The notes: generated from the sequence alone by a model not told the origin. A DNA stretch of 64,000 nucleotides from DAOPZJ01 sp964587625 (GCA_964587625.1 CAZPLU010000010.1:1-64000), one strand, 5' to 3'. Counted from the first letter of the stretch, positions 1 through 8,471 are shown. Translations and numbers: made by a program.

Positions 1-2
1 TT

Positions 3-476
3 GTAATTCCTCTTGCGGCAGGGATACTCACAAGGTTATATGTTACTAAAAGAAAGGGACTGCAATATTTCGAAGAAAAGTTTTTGCCTAAATTTGATGG
101 CGCAACTACGACCGGTTTACTGCTGATGTTGATACTTCTGTTCGCTTTCCAGGGAGAAACGATTCTAAGTAATCCACTTCACATTATTCTTATAGCAGTA
201 CCCCTGACCATTCAGACGTTCCTCATTTTCTTTATCTCATATATACCTTGTAAATGGCTTAAGCTGCCTCATAATATAGCGGCTCCGGCCGGGATGATTG
301 GTGCATCAAACTTTTTTGAACTATCCGTCGCTGTTGCAATTGCATTATTTGGAATGAATTCTCCTGCCGCCCTTGCTACTACTGTGGGAGTGCTAACAGA
401 AGTGCCAATTATGCTGATTCTTGTGAAAATAGCAAATAATACAAAGCATTGGTTTCCAAAGCCAAAGACAAAATAA
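3..476 (+). CDS. acr3: ACR3-family arsenite efflux permease, C-terminal part (5' end outside window)
   Basis: The frame is open from base 3, so the gene starts upstream of the window; about 157 residues are visible. ACR3 proteins are ten-helix membrane carriers that expel arsenite. Several hydrophobic helices are seen, and the last carries the ASNFFELSVAVAIALFG signature of the final ACR3 helix, followed by a short basic tail. The arsenate reductase follows directly, giving the usual export-plus-reduction pair. The region is more AT-rich than the rest of the window. ArsB/BASS-type carriers are less likely given the NFFEL motif. Confidence 0.87.
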   Translation, partial: VIPLAAGILTRLYVTKRKGLQYFEEKFLPKFDGATTTGLLLMLILLFAFQGETILSNPLHIILIAVPLTIQTFLIFFISYIPCKWLKLPHNIAAPAGMIGASNFFELSVAVAIALFGMNSPAALATTVGVLTEVPIMLILVKIANNTKHWFPKPKTK

Positions 477-491
477 AAAGAGGTGAATATT

Positions 492-932
492 GTGGGTGGG
501 ACTAAACCGAAAGTAGCATTTATATGTGTTCATAACTCATGCCGAAGTCAGATAGCCGAAGCACTCGGTAAACATTTAGCTTCAGATGTGTTTAAAAGCT
601 ATTCTGCCGGTACAGAAACAAAAGATCGGATAAACCCTGATGCAGTGCGGATCATAAAACAGCTTTACGGGATAGACATGGAAGAAACCCAGCGTCCGAA
701 GCTTGTAGAAGATATCCCGCCTGTGGAAATAGTCATTACAATGGGTTGTAATGTGGAATGCCCCTATCTTCCAAGTAAACACCGGGAGGATTGGGGATTA
801 GACGACCCAACAGGAATGCCGGATGAGGAATTTATTAAAGTAATCAGGGCGATTGAAACCAAAATTACAGCTTTGCGAGGAAAGCTCGCAAGTGATATTA
901 TTTGCGATAAATTACTTAACGGTACGAATTAA
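492..932 (+). CDS. arsC: Arsenate reductase, low-molecular-weight phosphatase type
   Basis: About 146 residues. It reduces arsenate to arsenite for export by the adjacent ACR3 pump. The catalytic loop CVHNSCRSQ (CX5R, Cys12 to Arg18) lies near the N-terminus. A later GCNVEC cysteine pair fits the redox relay of thioredoxin-coupled enzymes, and DWGLDDPTG is the conserved Asp-Pro loop. GTG at 492 is preferred because AGAGGTG lies six bases upstream; the in-frame GTG at 483 lies inside that ribosome site. The gap to acr3 is about 15 bases, so the two are probably co-transcribed. Confidence 0.88.
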   Translation: MGGTKPKVAFICVHNSCRSQIAEALGKHLASDVFKSYSAGTETKDRINPDAVRIIKQLYGIDMEETQRPKLVEDIPPVEIVITMGCNVECPYLPSKHREDWGLDDPTGMPDEEFIKVIRAIETKITALRGKLASDIICDKLLNGTN

Positions 933-1205
933 TCATAATCTGCTCAACAAACGGCAAATGAACAGGGGTGTTCACCCCTACACACGGAAGAAATGGGAAA
1001 CAGCAAGGGGGTGCACCCTACAAACGGGAGCAAGCTGAGGGGGTGCATTTTGTATCAAACTCGTGTTCTTTGCCACAATCGGACACCAATTTCGATACAG
1101 TTTTTTGACCACGCCTCACAACGTCCGATTCGTTTTCACGGTATCAGCCGATGTCGGCGAACTTCCCGCGAGCGTAAAACGGTATCTTTTAAATCCAAGC
1201 AAAGC
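933..1205. other. Gene-poor spacer with short G-rich repeats
   Basis: No convincing gene lies between arsC and the frameshifted PLC-like gene. The left third holds three related G-runs, at 964, 1006 and 1038 (AGGGGTGTTCACCCCT, AGGGGGTGCACCCT, AGGGGGTGCAT), the first two being palindromic. Short open frames exist, but none has a good ribosome site or a recognisable product. The right end is the hairpin at 1206-1239. Confidence 0.5.
963..1050. repeat. Three related GGGGTG-containing palindromic repeats
   Basis: Three near-identical G-rich words occur at about 964-979, 1006-1019 and 1038-1047, spaced 42 and 32 bases apart. The first is a perfect 7-bp stem with a two-base loop. The second is a palindrome with one extra G. 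The third has lost its right arm. The text CCCTACAAACGGGAGCAAG follows the second. This looks like a degenerate dispersed intergenic repeat. Confidence 0.4.
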
Positions 1206-1239
1206 AAAACAGCGGTCGGAATTTTCCGACCGCTGTTTT
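1206..1239. terminator. Bidirectional terminator hairpin
   Basis: AAAACAGCGGTCGGAA is followed after two bases by its exact complement TTCCGACCGCTGTTTT, a 16-bp stem with A- and T-rich ends that works in both directions. It sits just past the end of the minus-strand PLC-like gene and downstream of the plus-strand ars genes. Confidence 0.85.
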
Positions 1240-1887
1240 AATTATTACGAAATAAAACTTTTAAACGATGACTGATCTCATCCGAAGCTAAAACAACAAA
1301 TTCAATGACATCTGATAATGTAATTATATTGGTGACAATTTTTGGGGTATTTTCCTTGTCCTCATACCATGCAAGCGTATAATTTTTTTCTTTTTCAACC
1401 TCTTCATCAGTAATAAAAGGATGAATTCCGATACTTTTGGCTTGTTGAAGGCAGTTCCAGATTTCTTTGCGAAATGCAATTTCCGTGTTATAAATCTGTA
1501 TGTCCAAAAAACACATTTCATTTACATATATTTGACGCTCATTTAGAAGCGCCGTTTTTTTAACTTCTTGATATGTTTGGTGGAAACGATTATAAACTTT
1601 TTCTTGCCATATTATCTGTCATAATTAACGGCATATCCCAAACAAAAAGAGAAGTCAGAGCTCGTTTTATAATCCCTCAGAAAACGGTCAACATTCTCAA
1701 ACCATTGCAGAATGTCTTTGCTTTCAAAATGCGATTGATTTCTGTCGTATAAAGTGTAATTTTTTTTGGAATCTACTCCATCCGGAGCTAAAGAACCGAT
1801 ATAGTACTGAGAATGATCAATATTTAGCGCAGCAAAACTGTTTAAAACAGAATAAGCCGTTTTAAAATGAACCAACGGTAATGGCAT
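1238..1887 (-). pseudogene. Zinc-dependent phospholipase C-like protein, frameshifted
   Basis: Two frames on the minus strand together read as one protein. The N-terminal part (1887 to 1612) starts MPLPLVHF and carries YYIGSLAPDGVD, typical of the zinc-dependent phospholipase C-like family, then ends abruptly after LGYAVNYDR. The C-terminal part continues in another frame as IWQEKVYNRFHQTYQ and runs to 1238. The break (1607-1626) falls where the family has an H-x-x-T-D-x-x-W segment; a third frame there reads IMTDN, so more than one small indel is likely. GGAGG precedes the ATG at 1887. It is AT-rich compared with its neighbours. Either a decaying gene or a local sequence error. Confidence 0.7.
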
Positions 1888-1910
1888 ACGGTCCTCCGAT
1901 CGATTTCCGT

Positions 1911-2771
1911 CTATTTCTTCCTCAAAAACTCCACCGCGGCCAAACCCGCCGATGCGCCCTTCGAGACCGCCGCCGAAATTTGCAACAGTCCGCCGGTGCA
2001 GTCGCCCGCGGCAAACAGCCCGGGCAGGTTGGTTCTGCCGCTCTCGTCGACCGCGATATAAGCGCCCTTGGTGACCGCGCCGAGCTTTTTGGCGAAGTCG
2101 GTCGCTCCGGCAACGCCGATGGCGACGAACAGACCCGAGACGGGCAGGGAAGTCCCGTTTTCGAATTCGACTTCCCCGAGACGTTCGTCCCCTTTCAAGG
2201 AGATGATCTTATCGGCGATCACGGTGAAATCGCCGAAATCGGCGAGGGTCTTTCCGCCGTTGGTCAAAATCGTCACGCCTGCCGCGATATTTTTAAGTTC
2301 TTCGGCTTCTGCAAGGGCATAATCGCCGTTGCCCAGCACCGCGACGCTTTTTCCGCGATAAAAGAACCCGTCGCAAACCGCGCAATAGCTGACGCCCTTT
2401 CCCTCAAATTCGGTAAAATTGCGGACATTCGGCGTCGTTCTTTTCGACCCCGTCGCAATCAAAAGCGCTTTCGCATCGTATTCGTCGGCTTTTCCTTTGA
2501 CTTGGTACGCACCCATATAGCTGATGCCGACAACTTCGTCCTCCGCAACCTCGATCCCGAGGGTTTGCGCCTGCTCGATGCCGTCCAGATACAGCTTCGC
2601 CCCGTTTACCGGACCCGAAAATCCGTAGTAATTGTCAATTTTTTCGGCTTTTTGAAGCGAGCCGCCGCCGCTGTGAATCACGCACACCGACACGCCGGCC
2701 CGTTTTGCGTAAAGCGCGGCGGAAATGCCCGCCGGCCCGCCGCCGATGATGACAAGGTCAAAGTTTTTCAT
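1911..2771 (-). CDS. NAD(P)/FAD-dependent oxidoreductase, thioredoxin reductase-like
   Basis: About 286 residues, somewhat shorter than typical TrxB (about 310). An N-terminal FAD-binding GGGPAG motif, a redox-active CAVC centre (YCAVCDGFFY) followed by an NAD(P)-binding GNGDYA stretch, and a C-terminal GLFAAGDC motif give the thioredoxin-reductase order. Its likely role is NAD(P)H-dependent disulfide reduction. The ATG at 2771 overlaps the stop of the upstream DUF4380-like gene (ATGA), so the two are translationally coupled. The electron acceptor is unknown, since no thioredoxin gene is present here; ferredoxin- or flavin-linked variants are possible. Confidence 0.85.
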   Translation of the reverse strand: MKNFDLVIIGGGPAGISAALYAKRAGVSVCVIHSGGGSLQKAEKIDNYYGFSGPVNGAKLYLDGIEQAQTLGIEVAEDEVVGISYMGAYQVKGKADEYDAKALLIATGSKRTTPNVRNFTEFEGKGVSYCAVCDGFFYRGKSVAVLGNGDYALAEAEELKNIAAGVTILTNGGKTLADFGDFTVIADKIISLKGDERLGEVEFENGTSLPVSGLFVAIGVAGATDFAKKLGAVTKGAYIAVDESGRTNLPGLFAAGDCTGGLLQISAAVSKGASAGLAAVEFLRKK

Positions 2772-3712
2772 TGAAACAACCTTTCGGCCAGTTTCGCAAT
2801 CGCCGCCTCGTTTTTGGGATTCGGCGTTTTTGCGACTTTTTTCAATACCCATTGCTCGGTGTGGACGCTGCGCTCGTTCGGCAGCATCCCGTTGAGCTCA
2901 CCGAGCGTCTCCATCTCGATGAACCTTTCGTTGGTGTAGGTCTCGAACGACATGCCGTGGTCGGGATAGACGCCGTGCTTATTGTGTGTAAACTTTTTGA
3001 CGAAAGCGGTGCCGTTGAGGATATAGGCCGATCTGCCCACGGTGTTGCTGATGCCGAATTTAAAAGCGCCGTCCGGCGTGCCCTCGACACTGCGCAGTGT
3101 GATGTAGTCCTTGCCCCAGTACACGCGACTGTCAGCCATGTTGGTATAGGGCCAGAGTTCGACGGTGCGGTTCGAGAGAAATCCCGTCTGCTCTTTGGGC
3201 TGCGGGACGATCTCAAGGCCGTTGGGCGCGAGCACCGAAAGCGCCCAGACCGCGATGTTGCGGATGCCGCCGCTGCGGTTGTCGATGATGTTGTTCACTG
3301 TGACGATCGGCTTTTTGTTGTCCACGACAAGCTCCAGAGAAAACTGCAGTCCGAGCGTCGGCGCCGGCTTCGGTTTAAAAGTGAATTGATTCCCGTCGCA
3401 AGACCATTCGACCGGCTCGTCCTCAGGCATATAGGAATAAGGGTATTCCTCCGGTGAGAACCAGATGCGGTGGCCGCCGACGATCTGCCAACATTTGCCC
3501 TTTCCGAATGCGGCCTCATAAACCGGGTCATTTTTTCCGTTGGTAACGGCGCGGTCGTCGTCATTGAACATGATATTTTGCCCGCCGGCAAGCGCTAAAT
3601 AGATCACGCGCGGTCCGATGTCGACGGTGACCTTGAGCTCGACGGCGCCGTTGGTGATCGCCACGACTTTTCCGTAGTTTTGATATTCCTCGATTTGATG
3701 GGTGACAGCCAT
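2768..3712 (-). CDS. DUF4380-like beta-sandwich protein of unknown function
   Basis: About 314 residues. There is no signal peptide or membrane segment. The pattern of a DIGPRVIYLAL strand, NIMFNDDD, and above all GGHRIWFSPEEYP resembles DUF4380/galactose-mutarotase-like proteins that bind or modify carbohydrate. ATG at 3712 was chosen because GGAGG lies just upstream; a longer in-frame reading has no ribosome site. The 3' end is coupled by ATGA to the flavoprotein gene. Substrate and reaction cannot be told from sequence. Confidence 0.65.
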   Translation of the reverse strand: MAVTHQIEEYQNYGKVVAITNGAVELKVTVDIGPRVIYLALAGGQNIMFNDDDRAVTNGKNDPVYEAAFGKGKCWQIVGGHRIWFSPEEYPYSYMPEDEPVEWSCDGNQFTFKPKPAPTLGLQFSLELVVDNKKPIVTVNNIIDNRSGGIRNIAVWALSVLAPNGLEIVPQPKEQTGFLSNRTVELWPYTNMADSRVYWGKDYITLRSVEGTPDGAFKFGISNTVGRSAYILNGTAFVKKFTHNKHGVYPDHGMSFETYTNERFIEMETLGELNGMLPNERSVHTEQWVLKKVAKTPNPKNEAAIAKLAERLFQ

Positions 3713-3777
3713 AAGATCCCTCCGTTTTTTGATGGGTTCATTATACCGTAAAAATGGGTTTGATTCAAGTGAAAAAA

Positions 3778-4944
3778 TCACATAATTGCCGCCGGTGTCG
3801 CCCGATATTCATCTGCGGTTCTGGAGGGATCGGGCAGGCAGAGCGCATAAATCGAACTCGCTTTTGCCTCGTGCGCAAATGCCCCCGCGCACCTCGGATC
3901 CGCGGCGAATTTGGCGCTTTTCGTATAGATCGGCAGACCGCGCCTCGCGGCGTTTTTGACGATTCCGCCGCCTTTTTGGTTGAACGCAAGCGGCCGGATA
4001 TAGGGGACAGGAGAGTTTTGCATCTGAGCGGTGATTCCCAAATAGGCGTTTAAAACAATTCTTCGAATCCGCGCATGTGTAAATCTTTTTGACTTTACGG
4101 CCTCATAAAGCGCCGTTAAATCCGAAACCGATTTTGCCGCCGCCAAAATCCGGTTTTCAAGTCCCTCTGAGACGTCCGGAACGATGCTCGTCTCTTCGGG
4201 CGACATCATGCGCAGCTTGGCGATGACGCCGCGTTCAAGCCGTAAAAGCGCAGCGGGCGCAAGTCCTTCCGATATCGCCATGTCCAGCCCCGCAGCCATT
4301 TCACGGGGGATATATGGTTGATATTCCACGCCGTTAATCAGCCATTCACGGATCTTTGAAGCCGAGGCGAAACCGCCCTCGGCATCTTGTCCGTCATGCG
4401 CCGCGCCAATCCGTTTAACCGCGATATACCGGCAGCCGGGGATCAACTTTTCCGCGGCTTTGATATACTCGATTGCAAGGGAATTGTTCGCGCCGGAAAG
4501 AAGGTCGCTGTAAAGTTTTGCGGCTTTCGCGACCGCTGTCGGGTAATTGACGCCTTCCGAAATAAAACTTCTCATTTTGTTGTTAAAGTCGTCGCTTGAG
4601 AGGTACGCGGCTGCCTTTTTGAGCCGTTCGCCGTCGCCGCATTCACAGCCGAATCCGACGGTATCGACGCCGAGCCGCGCCATGATACCGACGGCGGCTT
4701 CGGCAAACCGCTGTGCGCTGGCAACCGCCCAAGCGCTAGGCAATTCAATGACCAAGTCAACGCCGCATTCGACCGCTGCGCGGGCGCGTATCCATTTGTC
4801 GCAGATCGCGGGTTCTCCGCGTTGCACGAAATTCCCGCTCATCACGGCGACGATTGCGTCCGCGCCGTTTTTTCGCAGTTCATTCAAATGATAGACATGG
4901 CCGTTGTGAAGCGGATTATATTCCGCGGCGACGCCACAGATCAT
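3778..4944 (-). CDS. tmcAL: tRNA(Met) cytidine acetate ligase (TmcAL/YlbM family)
   Basis: About 388 residues, close to the family norm. It uses acetate and ATP to make N4-acetylcytidine at the wobble base of elongator tRNA-Met. The N-terminal nucleotidyltransferase motif PLHNGHVYH (HxGH type) and the AEYNPLHNGH and MSGNFVQRGEPA segments are diagnostic. ATG at 4944 follows AAAGGAGATCGC. It is divergent from ackA, which consumes or makes the same acetate pool; that link is only suggestive. Confidence 0.9.
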   Translation of the reverse strand: MICGVAAEYNPLHNGHVYHLNELRKNGADAIVAVMSGNFVQRGEPAICDKWIRARAAVECGVDLVIELPSAWAVASAQRFAEAAVGIMARLGVDTVGFGCECGDGERLKKAAAYLSSDDFNNKMRSFISEGVNYPTAVAKAAKLYSDLLSGANNSLAIEYIKAAEKLIPGCRYIAVKRIGAAHDGQDAEGGFASASKIREWLINGVEYQPYIPREMAAGLDMAISEGLAPAALLRLERGVIAKLRMMSPEETSIVPDVSEGLENRILAAAKSVSDLTALYEAVKSKRFTHARIRRIVLNAYLGITAQMQNSPVPYIRPLAFNQKGGGIVKNAARRGLPIYTKSAKFAADPRCAGAFAHEAKASSIYALCLPDPSRTADEYRATPAAIM

Positions 4945-5014
4945 GCGATCTCCTTTATAAATATCAATTTTCGCTTGAATCAGGAGCGGTTTTGTAGTAT
5001 CATGGAAATGGCGC

Positions 5015-5043
5015 TCGAAAGAGCATCTTTTTGTGATTATAAC
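5015..5043 (+). promoter_or_regulatory. Putative sigma-A promoter of ackA
   Basis: TCGAAA at 5015-5020 and TATAAC at 5038-5043 are separated by 17 bases, about 45 bases before the ackA start. One mismatch in each box keeps confidence moderate. Confidence 0.4.
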
Positions 5044-5085
5044 ATATTTTGAAAAATCATTACAACCCAACGGAGGAAAAAATCA

Positions 5086-6285
5086 ATGAAGATTTTGGTG
5101 ATCAATGCCGGAAGTTCATCAATGAAATTTCAACTCATCGACATGACAAACGAATCGGTTTTGGCAAAAGGGATCTGCGACCGCGTCGGACTCGACGGGA
5201 CATACAAACAAAAAAATGCGGACGGAAAGGCATATGAAGTCCAAATCGCCATGCCGACACATGCCGACGCCTTTGAAGTGCTCGTAAGAGCGCTTTCAAA
5301 AGGGGAATGCAAGGTGATCGACGAGGTCTCGGAGATCTCGGCAGTCGGACACCGTGTGGTACACGGCGGCGAAAAATACAGCCGGTCCGTTCGGTTGGAC
5401 GAAACGGTCATCGCGGATATCGAAGCGCTGTCCGAGCTCGCGCCGCTGCATAATCCCGGCGCGGTGCAGGGGATTCGCGGCTGTCTCAAGGTCTTCGGCG
5501 ACAAACTCCCGCAAGTCGTGGTATTTGACACCGCTTTTCATCAGACCATGCCGCCCCGGTCCTATTTTTATCCGATCCCGTATGAATATTATGAGGAATA
5601 TAAAATCCGCCGCTACGGTTTCCACGGCACCTCACACCAATATGTCTCCGAACGCTGTGCGATGTTGATGGGTAAAAACATCCGGGACTTGAAAATCGTG
5701 ACCTGTCATCTCGGCAACGGCTCGTCGATCACCGCCGTCTCAGGCGGGAAATCCGTCGATACCACCATGGGCATGACGCCGCTTGAGGGCGTGATGATGG
5801 GCACGAGGTGCGGCTCGATCGACCCGTCCATTGTGACCTATTTACAAAAGAAAGAAAATCTCACCCCCGATGAAGTCGATTACATACTGAACAAAAAATC
5901 GGGGATCTTGGGTCTCGGCGGCGTCTCGAGCGACGACCGCGACAACCGTGCGGCGACCGAAACGGGCAACAAACGCACCAAACAGGCGAGAGAAGTTCAG
6001 GTTTTAAGCGTCAAAAAGGCATTGGGCGCGATGGCGGCAAGCATGGGCGGATTGGACGCGGTGGTCTTCACCGGCGGAATCGGCGAAAACGCCGATACTT
6101 TCAGGGCGGGCGTATGCGACGGTTTAGATTATCTCGGCATCCGCCTTGACCACGCGGCAAACGAAAAGACCCTGTACGGACTCGAGGGCGAAATCTCCGT
6201 GTCCGACGGCAAAACCCGCGTCTATGTCATTCCGACAAACGAGGAGCTGGTCATCGCAAGGGATACGGCGCGCCTCTCAAAATAA
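5086..6285 (+). CDS. ackA: Acetate kinase
   Basis: 399 residues, full length. It interconverts acetate plus ATP and acetyl phosphate plus ADP, the final ATP-yielding step of acetogenic fermentation. Visible motifs are NAGSSSMKFQL at the N-terminus, GHRVVHGGEKY near residue 88, VFDTAFHQTMP, HLGNGSS, MGTRCGSIDP with the catalytic Arg, FTGGIGEN and TNEELVIARDT at the C-terminus. GGAGG precedes the ATG. No phosphotransacetylase gene is adjacent. A second, divergent acetate kinase lies at 39.1-40.3 kb. Confidence 0.96.
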   Translation: MKILVINAGSSSMKFQLIDMTNESVLAKGICDRVGLDGTYKQKNADGKAYEVQIAMPTHADAFEVLVRALSKGECKVIDEVSEISAVGHRVVHGGEKYSRSVRLDETVIADIEALSELAPLHNPGAVQGIRGCLKVFGDKLPQVVVFDTAFHQTMPPRSYFYPIPYEYYEEYKIRRYGFHGTSHQYVSERCAMLMGKNIRDLKIVTCHLGNGSSITAVSGGKSVDTTMGMTPLEGVMMGTRCGSIDPSIVTYLQKKENLTPDEVDYILNKKSGILGLGGVSSDDRDNRAATETGNKRTKQAREVQVLSVKKALGAMAASMGGLDAVVFTGGIGENADTFRAGVCDGLDYLGIRLDHAANEKTLYGLEGEISVSDGKTRVYVIPTNEELVIARDTARLSK

Positions 6286-6307
6286 TGCCGGATCATCCTG
6301 TTCGGGC

Positions 6308-6336
6308 TTTACAACAAACGGAATATCGTGTAAAAT
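6308..6336 (+). promoter_or_regulatory. Sigma-A-type promoter of the pyrH-polC operon
   Basis: TTTACA (6308-6313) and TAAAAT (6331-6336) are separated by exactly 17 bases, 28 bases before the TTG start of pyrH, in the only sizeable gap between ackA and pyrH. Confidence 0.6.
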
Positions 6337-6363
6337 ATGTGAAAAGAAGAAGGGGGTGTTCGA

Positions 6364-7077
6364 TTGCAGTTACCCAAATATCGCAGGATCATCATCAAGA
6401 TCAGCGGCGAGGCGCTCGCGGGGGGACGGGACGGCGGAATTGACCGGGATACCTTGGAAAAGGTCTGCGAGAGCGTGAAAAAATGCTACGAACTCGGCGT
6501 GCAAATCGGGATTGTCGTCGGCGGGGGGAATTTTTGGCGCGGAAAGAGCAGCGAGCGCATGGAACGCACACGGGCCGACCACATCGGCATGATGGCTACG
6601 GTCATGAACGCGTTGGCGATGGCAGACGCACTGGAGCAGTTGGGCATTGAAGTCCGCGTACAAACCGCGCTCGAAATTCGCGCCGTTGCCGAGCCCTATA
6701 TCCGCAACCGCGCCGTTCGGCATTTCGAAAAGGACCGCATCGTCGTCTTTGGCTGCGGAACCGGAAACCCCTTCTTTTCCACCGATACGGCGGCTTCACT
6801 GCGGGCCGCGGAAGTCGGCGCAGAGGTTATTTTAAAGGCCACCAACACCGACGGTGTCTATGACAGCGACCCCAAAAACAATCCGAACGCCCAAAAATAT
6901 GACATCATCACGATGTCGGAAGTACTCGCAAAAGAATTGGATTTCATGGACGCCACGGCTGCCGCAATGTGCAAAGAGAACAAAATACCGGTGATCGTGT
7001 TAAATATCGCGGATCCCGAAAACATCCTTCGCGCCGTGGTCGGTGAAAATGTGGGCACAGAAGTCGTCTGTAACTGA
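6364..7077 (+). CDS. pyrH: UMP kinase
   Basis: 237 residues. It phosphorylates UMP to UDP in pyrimidine nucleotide synthesis. The amino-acid-kinase fold is shown by IIIKISGEALAG, GIVVGGGNFWRG, GCGTGNPFFSTDTAA and KATNTDGVYDSDP. The start is TTG at 6364, preceded by GGGGGTG; no ATG lies nearby in frame. It opens an operon that in many Firmicutes begins with rpsB-tsf, absent here. Confidence 0.95.
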   Translation: MQLPKYRRIIIKISGEALAGGRDGGIDRDTLEKVCESVKKCYELGVQIGIVVGGGNFWRGKSSERMERTRADHIGMMATVMNALAMADALEQLGIEVRVQTALEIRAVAEPYIRNRAVRHFEKDRIVVFGCGTGNPFFSTDTAASLRAAEVGAEVILKATNTDGVYDSDPKNNPNAQKYDIITMSEVLAKELDFMDATAAAMCKENKIPVIVLNIADPENILRAVVGENVGTEVVCN

Positions 7078-7115
7078 AAATGTCAATCATAATACAACGA
7101 AAGGCAGTGTGAGAC

Positions 7116-7670
7116 ATGAACGACAACATCAAAAATGCCGAGGAACGGATGAAAAAGTCCGTTTCGGCTCTTGAAAACGAACTTGCGACCATACGGGCGG
7201 GCCGCGCGAATCCCGCCGTGCTCGACCGCATCACCGTGGATTATTACGGCGCTCCCACCGCGATCAATCAAATGGCCGCGATCTCCGTCGCGGAAGCGAG
7301 AATTTTGGTCATCCAGCCCTGGGATGCCTCGCTGTTGAAAAACATCGAAAAAGCCATTCAGACCTCCGATATCGGCATCAACCCCAACAATGACGGCAGG
7401 GTCATCCGCATTGTCTTCCCGCCGCTGACCGAAGACCGCCGCCGCGATCTCGTCAAGCAGATCGCAAAAAACGCCGAAGAGAGTAAAATTGCCGTCCGCA
7501 ACATACGCCGCGATACGCTGGAAAAGCTGAAGGCCATGAAAAAGAGCTCGGAAATCACGGAGGATGATTATGACGACAGTGAAAAAGAAGTCCAGAACCT
7601 GACCGATAAATACTGCAAAGAAATCGATGAAATCGTCGAAAAAAAAGACAGAGAAATCTTGGAGCTTTAA
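7116..7670 (+). CDS. frr: Ribosome recycling factor
   Basis: 184 residues, the standard length. With EF-G it splits the post-termination ribosome. Conserved segments include LATIRAGRANPAVLDRI, YYGAPTAINQMA and PPLTEDRRRDLVKQ, followed by the long C-terminal helix. The pyrH-frr-uppS order is the usual Firmicute arrangement. Confidence 0.97.
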   Translation: MNDNIKNAEERMKKSVSALENELATIRAGRANPAVLDRITVDYYGAPTAINQMAAISVAEARILVIQPWDASLLKNIEKAIQTSDIGINPNNDGRVIRIVFPPLTEDRRRDLVKQIAKNAEESKIAVRNIRRDTLEKLKAMKKSSEITEDDYDDSEKEVQNLTDKYCKEIDEIVEKKDREILEL

Positions 7671-7678
7671 TCAAATTA

Positions 7679-7696
7679 CCCCCTCAAAAGAGGGGG
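7679..7696 (+). other. Short hairpin between frr and uppS
   Basis: CCCCCTC-AAAA-GAGGGGG forms a 7-bp GC-rich stem nine bases after the frr stop. There is no long T-run after it, so it is more likely an mRNA processing or stability element, or a weak attenuator, than a full terminator. Confidence 0.45.
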
Positions 7697-7730
7697 AGTT
7701 GTTTATGATCCGAATGAAGTGATAAAGGAC

Positions 7731-8444
7731 ATGGCGATGTTTAAAAATATCCCGCGCCACATTGCAATCATCATGGACGGAAACGGCAGGTGGGCCAATG
7801 CCCGTGCGCTGCCGCGCAGTGCCGGTCACGTCGCGGGGAGTCAGAATTTTCGTAAAATCGCCCGCCACGCCGAAAAATCCGGAATCAAGCATTTGACGCT
7901 TTATGTCTTTTCAACCGAAAATTGGTCGCGCCAAAAGCAAGAAGTCGACGCTTTGATGCAGCTCTTCGAGTCCTATCTCCGAGAGGCCATTTCGGATTTT
8001 GCAAAGGATAACATCATCGTCAATTTTTTCGGCGACCGCGCCCCGTTCGGCGAAAAATTGCAAAAACTGATGTCGGATGTCGAAAAGTTAAACGAAGGCA
8101 AAGACGGTATGCAGTTGAACCTTGCGATGAATTACGGCGGCAAAGCCGAAATTTTGCGGGCGGCGCGTCTGTTGGCGCAGGAAGTCCGGGACGGCCGCTT
8201 GCCTTGTCAAGACATCGACGAGAAGGTTTTTGAGCGTCACCTGTATACAGCCGGTCAGCCGCCGGTAGACCTTTTGATACGCACCGGCGGAGATTTGAGG
8301 ATTTCGAATTTTTTACTCTGGCAGATCGCTTATGCCGAGATCACCGTCAGCAAAAAATTTTGGCCCGATTTTACCAAACATGATCTGGATTCGGCAATCG
8401 CGGAATACGGCAAACGCGACCGGAGATTCGGCGGTACAAGGTAA
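7731..8444 (+). CDS. uppS: Isoprenyl transferase (undecaprenyl diphosphate synthase)
   Basis: About 237 residues. It condenses isopentenyl diphosphate onto farnesyl diphosphate to make the C55 carrier for cell-wall synthesis. IAIIMDGNGRWA near the N-terminus, FSTENWSRQKQE and the C-terminal LLIRTGGDLRISNFLLWQ motif with its Arg pair are diagnostic. Two ATGs (7731 and 7737) are possible; AAAGGA just upstream fits 7737 slightly better by spacing. It links to dxr and ispG in the operon and to ispA/dxs at 50-53 kb. Confidence 0.95.
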   Translation: MAMFKNIPRHIAIIMDGNGRWANARALPRSAGHVAGSQNFRKIARHAEKSGIKHLTLYVFSTENWSRQKQEVDALMQLFESYLREAISDFAKDNIIVNFFGDRAPFGEKLQKLMSDVEKLNEGKDGMQLNLAMNYGGKAEILRAARLLAQEVRDGRLPCQDIDEKVFERHLYTAGQPPVDLLIRTGGDLRISNFLLWQIAYAEITVSKKFWPDFTKHDLDSAIAEYGKRDRRFGGTR

Positions 8445-8471
8445 ACAAACATAAAAAAGGAACAAAAAACG

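Noticed and set aside
1063..1275. A 70-codon frame in the ars spacer
   Set aside because: No ribosome site, no recognisable product, and it runs through the terminator hairpin.
1881..2774. A 297-codon plus-strand open frame over the flavoprotein gene
   Set aside because: Arg/Gly/Ala-rich composition typical of antisense shadow; the minus-strand gene has all FAD and CxxC motifs.
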